This document shows positions 17,520-24,992 of a stretch of DNA of 64,000 bases, one piece after another; position 1 is the first letter of the stretch; the number at the start of each line of letters is the position of its first letter. The notes under the pieces are model-generated. The model worked only from the letters and a program-made list of their open reading frames with translations. It was not told the origin of the DNA and made no database searches. A program made the position numbers and the translations under genes. The stretch is from JACCZX01 sp963807155 (lineage in GTDB: Bacteria > Pseudomonadota > Gammaproteobacteria > Burkholderiales > Burkholderiaceae_F): positions 267,141-331,140 of the forward strand of contig CAWEAZ010000029.1 in assembly GCA_963807155.1 (NCBI GenBank), in the 5' to 3' direction.

Positions 17520-18758
17520 CTATTCCACCGTTACGCGCGCCCACCTACGCTTGCCAATCTGGACAACGTACGTTCCTCGCTTGACTACGAGCGCGCGGTC
17601 GCTGACTTTCTCGCCGTCGATCTTGACTCCGCCCTGCTCGACGCTTCGGATCGCTTCACTCGTCGATGACACCAGTCCGGCCTGCTTTAGCAATGTGGCT
17701 ATGGCTACGCCGGTATCGCCCCCCGTCACTGCAACCTCTGGCATCTCATTTGGGATCGCGCCTGCCTTGAAGCGCGCCATGAACTCGAACGCCGCCATCT
17801 CGGCGGCCTGCTCTGAGTGAAACCGTGTCACGATTTCCTTTGCCAGCAAACGTTTGACGTCGCGCGGATTGCGCCCTTCGCGTGTCTGCTGCTTCAACCC
17901 TTCGATTTCCTCGTTTGAGCGCAGCGACAGCAGGTCGTACCAGCGCCACATCAGCTCGTCCGAGATCGACATCGTCTTCGAAAACATGTCGAACGCAGGC
18001 TCGGTGATGCCGATGTAATTGTTTTTGCTCTTTGACATCTTCTCGACGCCATCGAGTCCTTCCAGCAGCGGCATCGTCAGGATGCATTGCGGCTCCTGGT
18101 CGTACTGGCGCTGCATCTCGCGGCCCACCAGCAGATTAAAACGCTGGTCGGTGCCACCAAGCTCGATGTCGGATTCGAGCGCGACCGAGTCGTAGCCTTG
18201 CATCAACGGATACAGCAGCTCGTGCATCGCAATCGGAGTGTTTTCGCGGTATCGCGTCGCAAAGTCGTCGCGCTCAAGCAACCTGGCCAGCGTGTAGTGG
18301 GCAGCCAGCTTGATCATGCCGGCCGCGCCAAGCGGCTCGGACCATTCGGAGTTGTAGCGGATCTCGGTCTTTTCGCGCCGGAGCACAAGCCCGGCCTGAT
18401 CGAAGTAGGTCTTCGCGTTCTCCTGGACCTGCTCGCGCGACAGAGGCGGCCGCGTCGTGTTACGGCCCGACGGGTCGCCGATCAGCGCAGTGAAATCGCC
18501 GATCAAGAAAATGACAGTGTGGCCGAGATCCTGCAGCTGTCGCAGCTTGTTCAGCACAACGGTATGGCCGAGGTGAAGGTCGGGCGCGGTTGCATCGAGA
18601 CCAAGCTTGCAGCGCAACGGCTTCCCCGTCGCCTCCGACCGCGCAAGCTTTTGTTCGAACTCGGATTCGACCAGCAACTCGTCGCTGCCACGCTTGACCA
18701 GCGCCAGCGCGCGTTCGACTTCCGGTCCCACTGTGTAAATTTTGCTCTTGGGTTGCAT
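17520..18758 (-). CDS. tyrS: Tyrosyl-tRNA synthetase
   Basis: Charges tRNA-Tyr. Class I synthetase of 412 residues: the HIGH-like motif is HLGHTVVLNKL, and the KMSKS loop is EKMSKSKNNYIG. An S4-like RNA-binding domain is at the C-terminus (SIRSVEQGGVKIDGEKV region). It belongs to the TyrZ-like subgroup with the KMSKS-KNN pattern. Divergent from the M23 peptidase gene, with a terminator-like hairpin between them. Confidence 0.96.
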   Translation of the reverse strand: MQPKSKIYTVGPEVERALALVKRGSDELLVESEFEQKLARSEATGKPLRCKLGLDATAPDLHLGHTVVLNKLRQLQDLGHTVIFLIGDFTALIGDPSGRNTTRPPLSREQVQENAKTYFDQAGLVLRREKTEIRYNSEWSEPLGAAGMIKLAAHYTLARLLERDDFATRYRENTPIAMHELLYPLMQGYDSVALESDIELGGTDQRFNLLVGREMQRQYDQEPQCILTMPLLEGLDGVEKMSKSKNNYIGITEPAFDMFSKTMSISDELMWRWYDLLSLRSNEEIEGLKQQTREGRNPRDVKRLLAKEIVTRFHSEQAAEMAAFEFMARFKAGAIPNEMPEVAVTGGDTGVAIATLLKQAGLVSSTSEAIRSVEQGGVKIDGEKVSDRALVVKRGTYVVQIGKRRWARVTVE

Positions 18759-18802
18759 GCGGTTCTGCGGTTCGTTGCCTGCGAGGCGCTGGCCTCGGTT
18801 TC

Positions 18803-18821
18803 ACCCGAGCTATACTCGGGT
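18803..18821. repeat. Inverted repeat in the tyrS/M23 intergenic space
   Basis: Perfect ACCCGAG / CTCGGGT arms of 7 bp with a 5-base centre (CTATA). TATACT (18811-18816), a promoter-like -10 on the plus strand, lies inside it. It could be an operator or part of a leader structure. Confidence 0.45.
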
Positions 18822-18828
18822 CCTCGAT

Positions 18829-18858
18829 AAAAAAGCGCACCGAAACGTGCGCTTTTTT
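18829..18858. terminator. Bidirectional intrinsic terminator between tyrS and the M23 gene
   Basis: AAAAAAGCGCAC / GTGCGCTTTTTT with a six-base loop gives a 6-bp GC-rich stem with a T run in either direction. Its place between two divergent genes is unusual; see findings. Confidence 0.8.
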
Positions 18859-18883
18859 GTACCGGCAAATTTCTTCTTGGTAG

Positions 18884-20308
18884 ATGCCATTGTCGATTCT
18901 ATCCAAACGACTTGCACTTTTTGCAGATGACACACGACTCGGGTTTCGGTTGGTGTCGCGGCGATGGAAACAGGTAGAGCGGGCAAAGCGTAAGCGCATC
19001 GAGCTAGCTGCGGTTTTTTCGCTGTTGCCTCTGTCTGCGGCACTCGCCGCCTTGGCGGCTGTGCCCGCCGCTTTCGAACTCGATCAATCGCAGACGCAGC
19101 CCGTGATTGAAAGCGTAACGACACCTTCGATCTCGGATCAGGTCACGTATCTGCTCGCGCGCGAGGACACTCATTTGCGTGAAGCTCGCGTGCAGCGTGG
19201 CGAAACGCTCGCCGGGTTGTTTGGCCGGCTCGGCATTGGCGACGCCGCCGCGTTGCGCTTTGCGCAGACGGATGCGTCGGCGCGGCCGCTGGTCAGGTTG
19301 GCGCCCGGCCGTTTCGTTCAAGCCAGCATTACATCGGATGGCGGGCTGGGCTGGCTGAAGGTGCACGGTGCAGGCGACCTGGACGGTGCGCTCGCCACCA
19401 CACGTATTCTGACCATCGATCGAAGCAAAGAAAGTGCATCCGGCTTTCGCGCGGTCGAGTCTGATGTCGCGCTCGAGCGCCGTGTCGATTTCAAGAGCGG
19501 CGAGGTACGCGTTTCGCTTTTCGGCGCGACCGATGAAGCGGAGGTTCCCGACGCTGTTGCGCAGCAGATGATCGATGCGCTCGAAAGCGAGATCGACTTT
19601 CTTCGTGACCTGCGCCGCGGCGCCCGTTTTCGTGTCATTTACGAATCGTTGTACGCATCCGGCGAATACCTGCGTGCGGGTCGCCTGTTGGCGGTCGAGC
19701 TTGAAAATAACGGCAAGCGCTTCTCGGCCTACTGGTTCGCCAACGGCAGCAAACACGGCGGCTTCTACGCCGCCGACGGACGCAGCCTGAAACAGGCATT
19801 TTTGCGGTCGCCGCTGGAATACACACGCGTCAGCTCCGGTTTCAGCAGCAACCGCACGCATCCGATGTTCGGCTACGACGCTGCGCACCGAGGAATCGAC
19901 TACTCCGCCGCCGCCGGGACCAACGTGCGTTCGATTGCCGAAGGTGTCGTCACGTTTGCCGGTTGGCAACGTGGTTACGGCAACATGGTCGAGATTCGGC
20001 ACGACGGCAAACACGCGACGTTGTATGCGCATCTGCAGTCGGTCACACCAGGCCTGCGCCAGGGTCTTCGCATTGGACAGGGCGACTCGGTCGGCACCGT
20101 CGGCATGACAGGTTGGGCGACCGGTCCGCATCTGCACTTTGAATTGAAGGTGCATGACCAGCACGTCAACCCGCTGACCGCCGAACTACCGGCGGCCGAG
20201 CCGCTGGCTGCGTCGCAGCTCGAACACTTCGCTCGCACCGCCGCTCCGCTGCGCGCTCAGCTGGCTTTGCTGGAACGCGTGAGTATCGCCCTCGATCGCC
20301 CGCGCTAA
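18884..20308 (+). CDS. M23 family metallopeptidase with N-terminal membrane anchor
   Basis: Murein hydrolase or activator of the LytM/MepM type, 474 residues, anchored by one segment at about residues 45-70 and facing the periplasm. An OapA/LysM-like region follows (LREARVQRGETLAGLFGRLG). The LytM domain (about residues 330-430) has HRGIDYSAAAGTNVRS (first zinc ligands H and D), NMVEIRHDG, LYAHLQSV and GPHLHFE. It sits in the common betaproteobacterial order tyrS - M23 - anmK - erpA. Confidence 0.93.
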   Translation: MPLSILSKRLALFADDTRLGFRLVSRRWKQVERAKRKRIELAAVFSLLPLSAALAALAAVPAAFELDQSQTQPVIESVTTPSISDQVTYLLAREDTHLREARVQRGETLAGLFGRLGIGDAAALRFAQTDASARPLVRLAPGRFVQASITSDGGLGWLKVHGAGDLDGALATTRILTIDRSKESASGFRAVESDVALERRVDFKSGEVRVSLFGATDEAEVPDAVAQQMIDALESEIDFLRDLRRGARFRVIYESLYASGEYLRAGRLLAVELENNGKRFSAYWFANGSKHGGFYAADGRSLKQAFLRSPLEYTRVSSGFSSNRTHPMFGYDAAHRGIDYSAAAGTNVRSIAEGVVTFAGWQRGYGNMVEIRHDGKHATLYAHLQSVTPGLRQGLRIGQGDSVGTVGMTGWATGPHLHFELKVHDQHVNPLTAELPAAEPLAASQLEHFARTAAPLRAQLALLERVSIALDRPR

Positions 20309-20326
20309 CGCGCGCGTAGAGCCGCC

Positions 20327-21436
20327 TTGCTTTTTATCGGTTTAATGTCGGGCACGAGCCTGGACGGCGTCGACGCCGTTCTTGCAGACTGCACGCATGC
20401 GCCGCCAAAGTCATTGGCTCACGCGTATCGCGCGTTTCCCGACGGGCTGCGCGCTTCATTAACAGCACTTTGCACAACCGGTCCGGATGAAATTGAGCGC
20501 AGCGGCGTCGCTGCGCGCGATCTGGTCCAGCTGTATGCGGCCGTTGTCGACGATGTGCTGCAGATGGCAGGTGTGGCGCGCTCGGCAGTGCGCGCGATCG
20601 GAGCGCACGGTCAGACGGTACGACACAGGCCGCAGCTAGGCTTCAGCGTGCAACTCAATGCGCCGGCGCTGCTGGCGGAACTGTCGGGAATCGACGTCGT
20701 CGCCGACTTCAGAAGCCGCGACATTGCCGCCGGAGGTCACGGTGCCCCGCTCGCGTCGCTGTTTCACATTGCAGCGTTTAGCGGCCCGCTGCCGCGCGCG
20801 GTGATCAACGTCGGCGGCATCAGCAATCTGACGGGATTACCGAAAGCAGGAAGAGACGAGGACGTGGTGGGCTTCGATATCGGGCCCGGCAACCTGTTGC
20901 TCGACCATTGGGCGCACAAACACTTCGCAATGCCATTCGATCGCGACGGTGCGATTGCGATGTCGGCCCGCGCCGATCAACCGCTGCTCGATGCCTTGCT
21001 CGCAGAGCCATTTTTTTCCGAGCCGCCCCCAAAGAGCAGCGGACGCGAGCTCTTTTCCCCCATGTGGCTCGAGCGCGCGCTGCAGAACCGAGACCTCGAA
21101 CCCGCGACGGTTCTGGCCACCTTGACCCGCCTCAGCGCCATTGCGATCGGACGCGCGGTTAACAGCTGGTTTCCGCAGGCAAACGACGTCGTCATATGCG
21201 GCGGTGGCGCCCGCAACGCGACGTTGCTCCGGATGCTGGAATCGGAGTGCGCGCCGCGCGCCGTCGTTGCGTCTTCAGCAGTCGGTGTCGAACCCGATCA
21301 GGTCGAAGCGCTGGCGTTCGCGTGGCTCGCTAACGTCCACGTCAGCGGTCAACCCGGCAATGTTCCAAGCGTGACCGGTGCACGCGGTGGCAGGATTCTC
21401 GGCGCGCTTTATCCAGCACAAGCACTTGGCAAGTGA
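20327..21436 (+). CDS. anmK: Anhydro-N-acetylmuramic acid kinase
   Basis: Phosphorylates 1,6-anhydroMurNAc during cell-wall recycling, giving MurNAc-6-phosphate. 369 residues: FIGLMSGTSLDGVDAVLAD at the N-terminus (ATP loop), AIGAHGQTVRHRP, INVGGISNLTGLP and FDIGPGNLLLDHW in the centre. VVICGGGARNATLL lies near the C-terminus. The start is TTG 20327, 19 bases after the M23 gene. Its pairing with a murein peptidase fits peptidoglycan turnover. Confidence 0.95.
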   Translation: MLFIGLMSGTSLDGVDAVLADCTHAPPKSLAHAYRAFPDGLRASLTALCTTGPDEIERSGVAARDLVQLYAAVVDDVLQMAGVARSAVRAIGAHGQTVRHRPQLGFSVQLNAPALLAELSGIDVVADFRSRDIAAGGHGAPLASLFHIAAFSGPLPRAVINVGGISNLTGLPKAGRDEDVVGFDIGPGNLLLDHWAHKHFAMPFDRDGAIAMSARADQPLLDALLAEPFFSEPPPKSSGRELFSPMWLERALQNRDLEPATVLATLTRLSAIAIGRAVNSWFPQANDVVICGGGARNATLLRMLESECAPRAVVASSAVGVEPDQVEALAFAWLANVHVSGQPGNVPSVTGARGGRILGALYPAQALGK

Positions 21437-21456
21437 GTAGCAAACTGGAGGTCGCA

Positions 21457-21490
21457 ATAAAAAAGGCGCCCACAGGCGCCTTCACTTTTT
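21457..21490. terminator. Terminator shared by anmK and erpA
   Basis: AAGGCGCC / GGCGCCTT stem with a 4-base loop (CACA). Read from the erpA side it runs into a TTTTTTATT tract (strong); from the anmK side into TTCACTTTTT (weaker). The genes converge here. Confidence 0.88.
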
Positions 21491-21500
21491 ACGCAATTCG

Positions 21501-21851
21501 CTATGCCGAAAACGAAGACCCGCAACCACACGTTGTTGTGGCGTTCGGATTCTTGATCACGAACTGCGCTCCCTCTAGATCCTCTTTGTAATCGATCTCG
21601 GCGCCGACCAGGTACTGGTAGCTCATCGAATCAATCAGCAACGTAACGCCGTTTTTTTCCATCGACGCGTCGTCTTCGTTAACCACTTCGTCAAACGTAA
21701 ATCCATACTGAAAACCGGAGCAGCCGCCACCCTGCACGAAGACGCGCAGTTTCAGGTCGGCATTACCTTCCTCTTCAATCAGGCTTTTGACCTTGGCCGC
21801 CGCAGCGTCGGTGAAAACCAACGGTGCCGGCATTTCGACCATAGCGTTCAT
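21501..21851 (-). CDS. erpA: Iron-sulfur cluster insertion protein ErpA
   Basis: A-type carrier that delivers Fe-S clusters to apoproteins. 116 residues with the three ligand cysteines in VQGGGCSGFQYGF and TTCGCGSSF, the standard HesB/IscA pattern. An upstream perfect TATAAT suggests its own promoter inside the end of the bactofilin reading frame. Confidence 0.95.
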   Translation of the reverse strand: MNAMVEMPAPLVFTDAAAAKVKSLIEEEGNADLKLRVFVQGGGCSGFQYGFTFDEVVNEDDASMEKNGVTLLIDSMSYQYLVGAEIDYKEDLEGAQFVIKNPNATTTCGCGSSFSA

Positions 21852-22326
21852 TGCATAACTCCACTCTGACTTGCGGCTCGATTATAGGCGGTCGAGCGCG
21901 TCTTAAGTCATCTGAAATGGCGCCGCCGGCGGCTAATTTCAACGTTGCCGGCCCTTTATTTGACCGCTCTGACGCCTGATAGATCAGTCGCCCTTCGACA
22001 ACCGCGCCCTGATGGATCTCAATGGCTCGATAGTGAACGTCGCCCGTGACGCGCGCCTTCGGCTGAAGCTCGAGCAGCTCCGTCACATGCACCGGTCCTG
22101 TGATGCGTCCCGATACCACCAGATGTGCCGCGTGCACTTCGCCTTCGACGTGGCCCAGCTCGCTGACAACCACCATGCACGCATCGCCGGTGGCACAGCG
22201 GACGTTACCTTTGACCATGCCGTCTATACGCAGCCCTCCTGTGTACGACAGGTTGCCTTCGACCGTCGTGCCGTTGCCGATCAATGTGCCGATCGTGTGG
22301 GGTGCCACCGATTTGTTTCCGAACAT
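21775..22326 (-). CDS. Bactofilin family protein
   Basis: Self-polymerising beta-helical cytoskeletal protein. The bactofilin core runs from about residue 10 to 115: IGTLIGNGTTVEGNLSYTG, IDGMVKGNV, HVEGEVHAAHLVVSG and KARVTGDVHYRAIEIHQGA. It starts at ATG 22326. The open frame overlaps erpA by 77 bases, which is odd. One extra base in the last part of the frame would put the stop at 21903 (ending APFQMT), before the erpA promoter, and I think that is the true end. Downstream of the coiled-coil membrane protein gene, 7 bases apart. Confidence 0.85.
   Translation of the reverse strand: MFGNKSVAPHTIGTLIGNGTTVEGNLSYTGGLRIDGMVKGNVRCATGDACMVVVSELGHVEGEVHAAHLVVSGRITGPVHVTELLELQPKARVTGDVHYRAIEIHQGAVVEGRLIYQASERSNKGPATLKLAAGGAISDDLRRARPPIIEPQVRVELCNERYGRNAGTVGFHRRCGGQGQKPD
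21881..21886 (-). promoter_or_regulatory. -10 element ahead of erpA
   Basis: Perfect TATAAT on the minus strand, 30 bases before the erpA ATG. A weak ATGACT -35 lies 19 bases further upstream. It overlaps the apparent 3' end of the bactofilin frame. Confidence 0.5.
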
Positions 22327-22333
22327 TGTTGCC

Positions 22334-23140
22334 TCACATCGTGAAAGTTTGCTGCGCGCGCACTTCACCGTTGGACTGGATCTTGACGAGCACCGATCGC
22401 ACCACTGCTCCCTCGGGAAGTTCAAACGTTCCCTCGACGCGCTGATAGTGCCGGAATGCCAATGGCGGCGGGCCGGCGTCTGGAATTGTGGCGTCCGGTA
22501 GCTGCAAGATCCAAGGGCGACCGCCCTGGTGCAGGCTGACTGTTAGCGACACTGCGCCGATGAAATCGCGCTCGGGTCGGCCGCTTTGCTGGACCAGCAG
22601 GCGATAGCGCAATGCCTGCGGTTCATCTCCAGGTTTGCGATTCGCTTTACGGACCGGCTCGCGACCGTTTTCGCGCTCCGAGTCGTTCAGCGCTTGCAGC
22701 CGAAAACTGCGAATGACGACGTTTCCCTTCGCATTTGCCGGTGTGGGAAGCAAGCTTTCGAAAAATGCGAGGTCTTCCTTCAAACGCGCGTTCTCGTTTT
22801 CGAGAGCTTTCAGCTGCGCTTGCACCTGCTCCGAGGCTGCGCGATCGATCTTCTGCTGATTCTCCAACTGCACCAGTAGCGCGAGCTTGCTGTCTCTTTC
22901 TGCGGTCGCCTGTTTCGCGTCCGCCCTGATTTTCTCGATCTCCACCGATAGCGCTCCGACATCGTGTGGCACCGGTGGGCGACTGCCGCTATACGCGATC
23001 AGCGCAGCAGCAACGATCAGCGCGATGATCAGCATCATCGCCAACAGCAGCATCGCCTTGGCGCGCCATGGCAGCTCGCTGCGAACCGCGACTCGCATCG
23101 CATTCGCCGGGTTACTGCGCAACCAACGCTTTCGTCTCAT
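22334..23140 (-). CDS. Membrane-anchored coiled-coil protein (DUF6776-like)
   Basis: Bitopic inner-membrane protein of about 268 residues, function unknown. There is one membrane helix at about residues 30-50 (MLLLAMMLIIALIVAAALIA). A coiled coil of about 80 residues follows (VEIEKIRADAKQATAERD to LKEDLAFFESLLP), and then a periplasmic beta-rich domain. The family is normally found next to bactofilin and erpA in betaproteobacteria, suggesting a shared envelope-shape role. The start at 23140 (MRRKRWL) is tentative; the frame is open further upstream. Confidence 0.75.
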   Translation of the reverse strand: MRRKRWLRSNPANAMRVAVRSELPWRAKAMLLLAMMLIIALIVAAALIAYSGSRPPVPHDVGALSVEIEKIRADAKQATAERDSKLALLVQLENQQKIDRAASEQVQAQLKALENENARLKEDLAFFESLLPTPANAKGNVVIRSFRLQALNDSERENGREPVRKANRKPGDEPQALRYRLLVQQSGRPERDFIGAVSLTVSLHQGGRPWILQLPDATIPDAGPPPLAFRHYQRVEGTFELPEGAVVRSVLVKIQSNGEVRAQQTFTM

Positions 23141-23375
23141 CCGATTGAGCAGGCAGATTGATGCAAACCACGCCTCCTGTGCACCCGACCCACGCCTAGC
23201 GTCCGGTTGAGAAGAAGCTCCTCGCAACAGGCGGCGGCGAACCTTCTTCCGTGGGCAGTATAGGGCGGGGAGCGACAAAGATCGTGCCGCGATTGGATGT
23301 ATCGCAAACACGCATCCCCAAAACAGGGGCTAAGCACTCAAGAGTCGAACGCGGCGCGCCGAAAGCGCGCCAGTG

Positions 23376-23768
23376 CTATCGCTTCGAGAACTGCTTGCGG
23401 CGACGGGCCTTGCGGAAGCCGACCTTCTTGCGTTCGACTTCGCGCGCATCACGAGTGACGAGACCTGCCCCCGATAACGCAGGCTTCAGCGTTTCGTCGT
23501 AGTCGATCAGTGCGCGTGCAATGCCGTGGCGCACGGCACCTGCCTGCCCGGATTCGCCGCCGCCATGAACGTTGATCTGGACGTCAAACGTGGCGATGTG
23601 ATTGGTCAGCGCCAGTGGCTGCCGCGCGATCATGCGACCCGTTTCGCGCTGAAAATATTCGTCGATCGGGCGGCCGTTGATCACGATTGCGCCGCTGCCA
23701 CGCTTCATGAATACGCGCGCTACCGAGCTCTTACGACGCCCGGTTCCATAGTTGTAGTTGCCGATCAT
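23376..23768 (-). CDS. rpsI: 30S ribosomal protein S9
   Basis: 130 residues. YGTGRRKSSVARVFMKRGSG at the N-terminus, GRPIDEYF, HGGGESGQAGAVRHGIARAL and the basic C-terminal tail ARRRKQFSKR that reaches the P-site are all typical. Second gene of the rplM-rpsI operon. Confidence 0.97.
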   Translation of the reverse strand: MIGNYNYGTGRRKSSVARVFMKRGSGAIVINGRPIDEYFQRETGRMIARQPLALTNHIATFDVQINVHGGGESGQAGAVRHGIARALIDYDETLKPALSGAGLVTRDAREVERKKVGFRKARRRKQFSKR

Positions 23769-23811
23769 GTGTGTACCAGTCGTTCGTTAGCGCTCGTCGT
23801 CGACGATCGCA

Positions 23812-24240
23812 TTAAATTTCGAGAGCCTTCGGCTGTTGCGCGGTATGCGGATGCTCGTCGGCCGCGTAAATCTTCAGCTTCTTGATCATCGCGTACCCAA
23901 GCGGGCCCTTGGGAAGCATGCCCTTCACTGCCAGATGCAATGCGCGACCCGGGAAGCGTTCCTGCATTTTTTTGAAATTGGTTTCGTAGACGCCACCGGG
24001 GTAGCCACTGTGGCGGTAATACGTCTTGTCTTCGCTTTTGTTACCGGTCATGCGAAGCTTCGCAGCGTTGACCACGACGATGTAGTCGCCGGTATCGACG
24101 TGTGGCGTGTACTCTGGCTTGTGCTTGCCGCGCAGACGCAGCGCGATCTGGCTGGCAAGGCGGCCTACGACTTTCTCGCTGCCGTCAACGAGTAACCAGT
24201 TACGCTGGACTTCGTGGTGCTTTGCAGAAAACGTTTTCAT
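23812..24240 (-). CDS. rplM: 50S ribosomal protein L13
   Basis: 142 residues. WLLVDGSEKVVGRLASQIA, HKPEYTPHVDTGDYIVVVN, YRHSGYPGG and the MLPKGPLGYAMIKKLKIY block are the family's conserved segments. Operon leader with an intrinsic-terminator-like hairpin 88-119 bases upstream. Confidence 0.97.
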   Translation of the reverse strand: MKTFSAKHHEVQRNWLLVDGSEKVVGRLASQIALRLRGKHKPEYTPHVDTGDYIVVVNAAKLRMTGNKSEDKTYYRHSGYPGGVYETNFKKMQERFPGRALHLAVKGMLPKGPLGYAMIKKLKIYAADEHPHTAQQPKALEI

Positions 24241-24327
24241 TGAGGTGCTCGAATTCGAATACTGTGGTGCTTGCGCAGCGGAACCCGAAATTCTATTCGT
24301 TCAGGGGGTTACGACGCAAGGAGCCTT

Positions 24328-24359
24328 AAAAAAACGGCCCAGACGGAGGGTCCGGGCCG
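24328..24359 (-). terminator. Intrinsic terminator in the rplM leader
   Basis: On the minus strand CGGCCC / GGGCCG (extended inward by GAC/GTC past one mismatch) is followed by seven Ts. A smaller CCACC/GGTGG stem (24363-24378) precedes it. It lies upstream of rplM on the same strand, so it is either an attenuator or the end of an unseen minus-strand RNA. The rest of 24241-24569 holds no other feature I can support. Confidence 0.75.
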
Positions 24360-24569
24360 AAACCACCGATAAGGGTGGAGGAGACAAGCTCGAAGTATCT
24401 CATGTGATTGGTGCAGCGCAAGGCAAAAACCGGGCCATTAGAAATTCCAATGAGCGAGAGGGTCGATAACAAAATCTAATAATCAAGTACTTACGCTATG
24501 AAACGTGAGTTGGAGACGCATCAAGAGATGTGTTGCATCGCCGCAGCAATCCGCTAAGGGAGCGAAATT

Positions 24570-24992
24570 TTGCAGTGTTCTGTGCGTTGGAGCGGCGAAG
24601 GAATGAGCTTCATTGCGGAGACAGGAAGTGGCCATTTGGTCGCCATGGACGGAGCGCCCGACGGCGGCGGTCGCAATCTGGCGCCGCGACCGATGGAAAT
24701 GCTGCTCGTCGGCACCGGCGGCTGCGCCGCGTACGACGTCGTGTTGATCCTGCAGCGCGGCCGGCACGCGGTGGAAGGTTGCACGGTTGAACTGAAAGCC
24801 GAGCGCGCGACCCAGGATCCGAAAGTGTTCACGCGCATCGAAATGCAATTTACGGTCAGGGGTAAGGCGTTGAATCGCGAAGCCGTGCTGCGCGCGGCGC
24901 AGCTGTCGCACGAAAAATATTGTTCGGCGACCGCTATGCTGGCCAAAACCGCCGAGATCACACACTCGGTGAAAATCGTCGCCGACGCTTAG
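24570..24992 (+). CDS. OsmC family protein
   Basis: OsmC/Ohr-fold protein of 140 residues, the YhfA-like subgroup. GSGHLVAMDGAPDGGGRNLAPRPMEMLLVG leads to GGCAAYDVV, with one of the two redox cysteines, and HEKYCSATAML with the other. It could be a peroxidase toward organic hydroperoxides, but the subgroup's role is not established. TTG 24570 with AGGGAG upstream is the preferred start; ATG 24603 would cut the first strand. Confidence 0.85.
   Translation: MQCSVRWSGEGMSFIAETGSGHLVAMDGAPDGGGRNLAPRPMEMLLVGTGGCAAYDVVLILQRGRHAVEGCTVELKAERATQDPKVFTRIEMQFTVRGKALNREAVLRAAQLSHEKYCSATAMLAKTAEITHSVKIVADA

Noticed and set aside
19004..20164. 386-residue minus-strand frame opposite the M23 peptidase
   Set aside because: The plus-strand frame has a clear LytM domain; this one is a by-product of GC-rich third positions.
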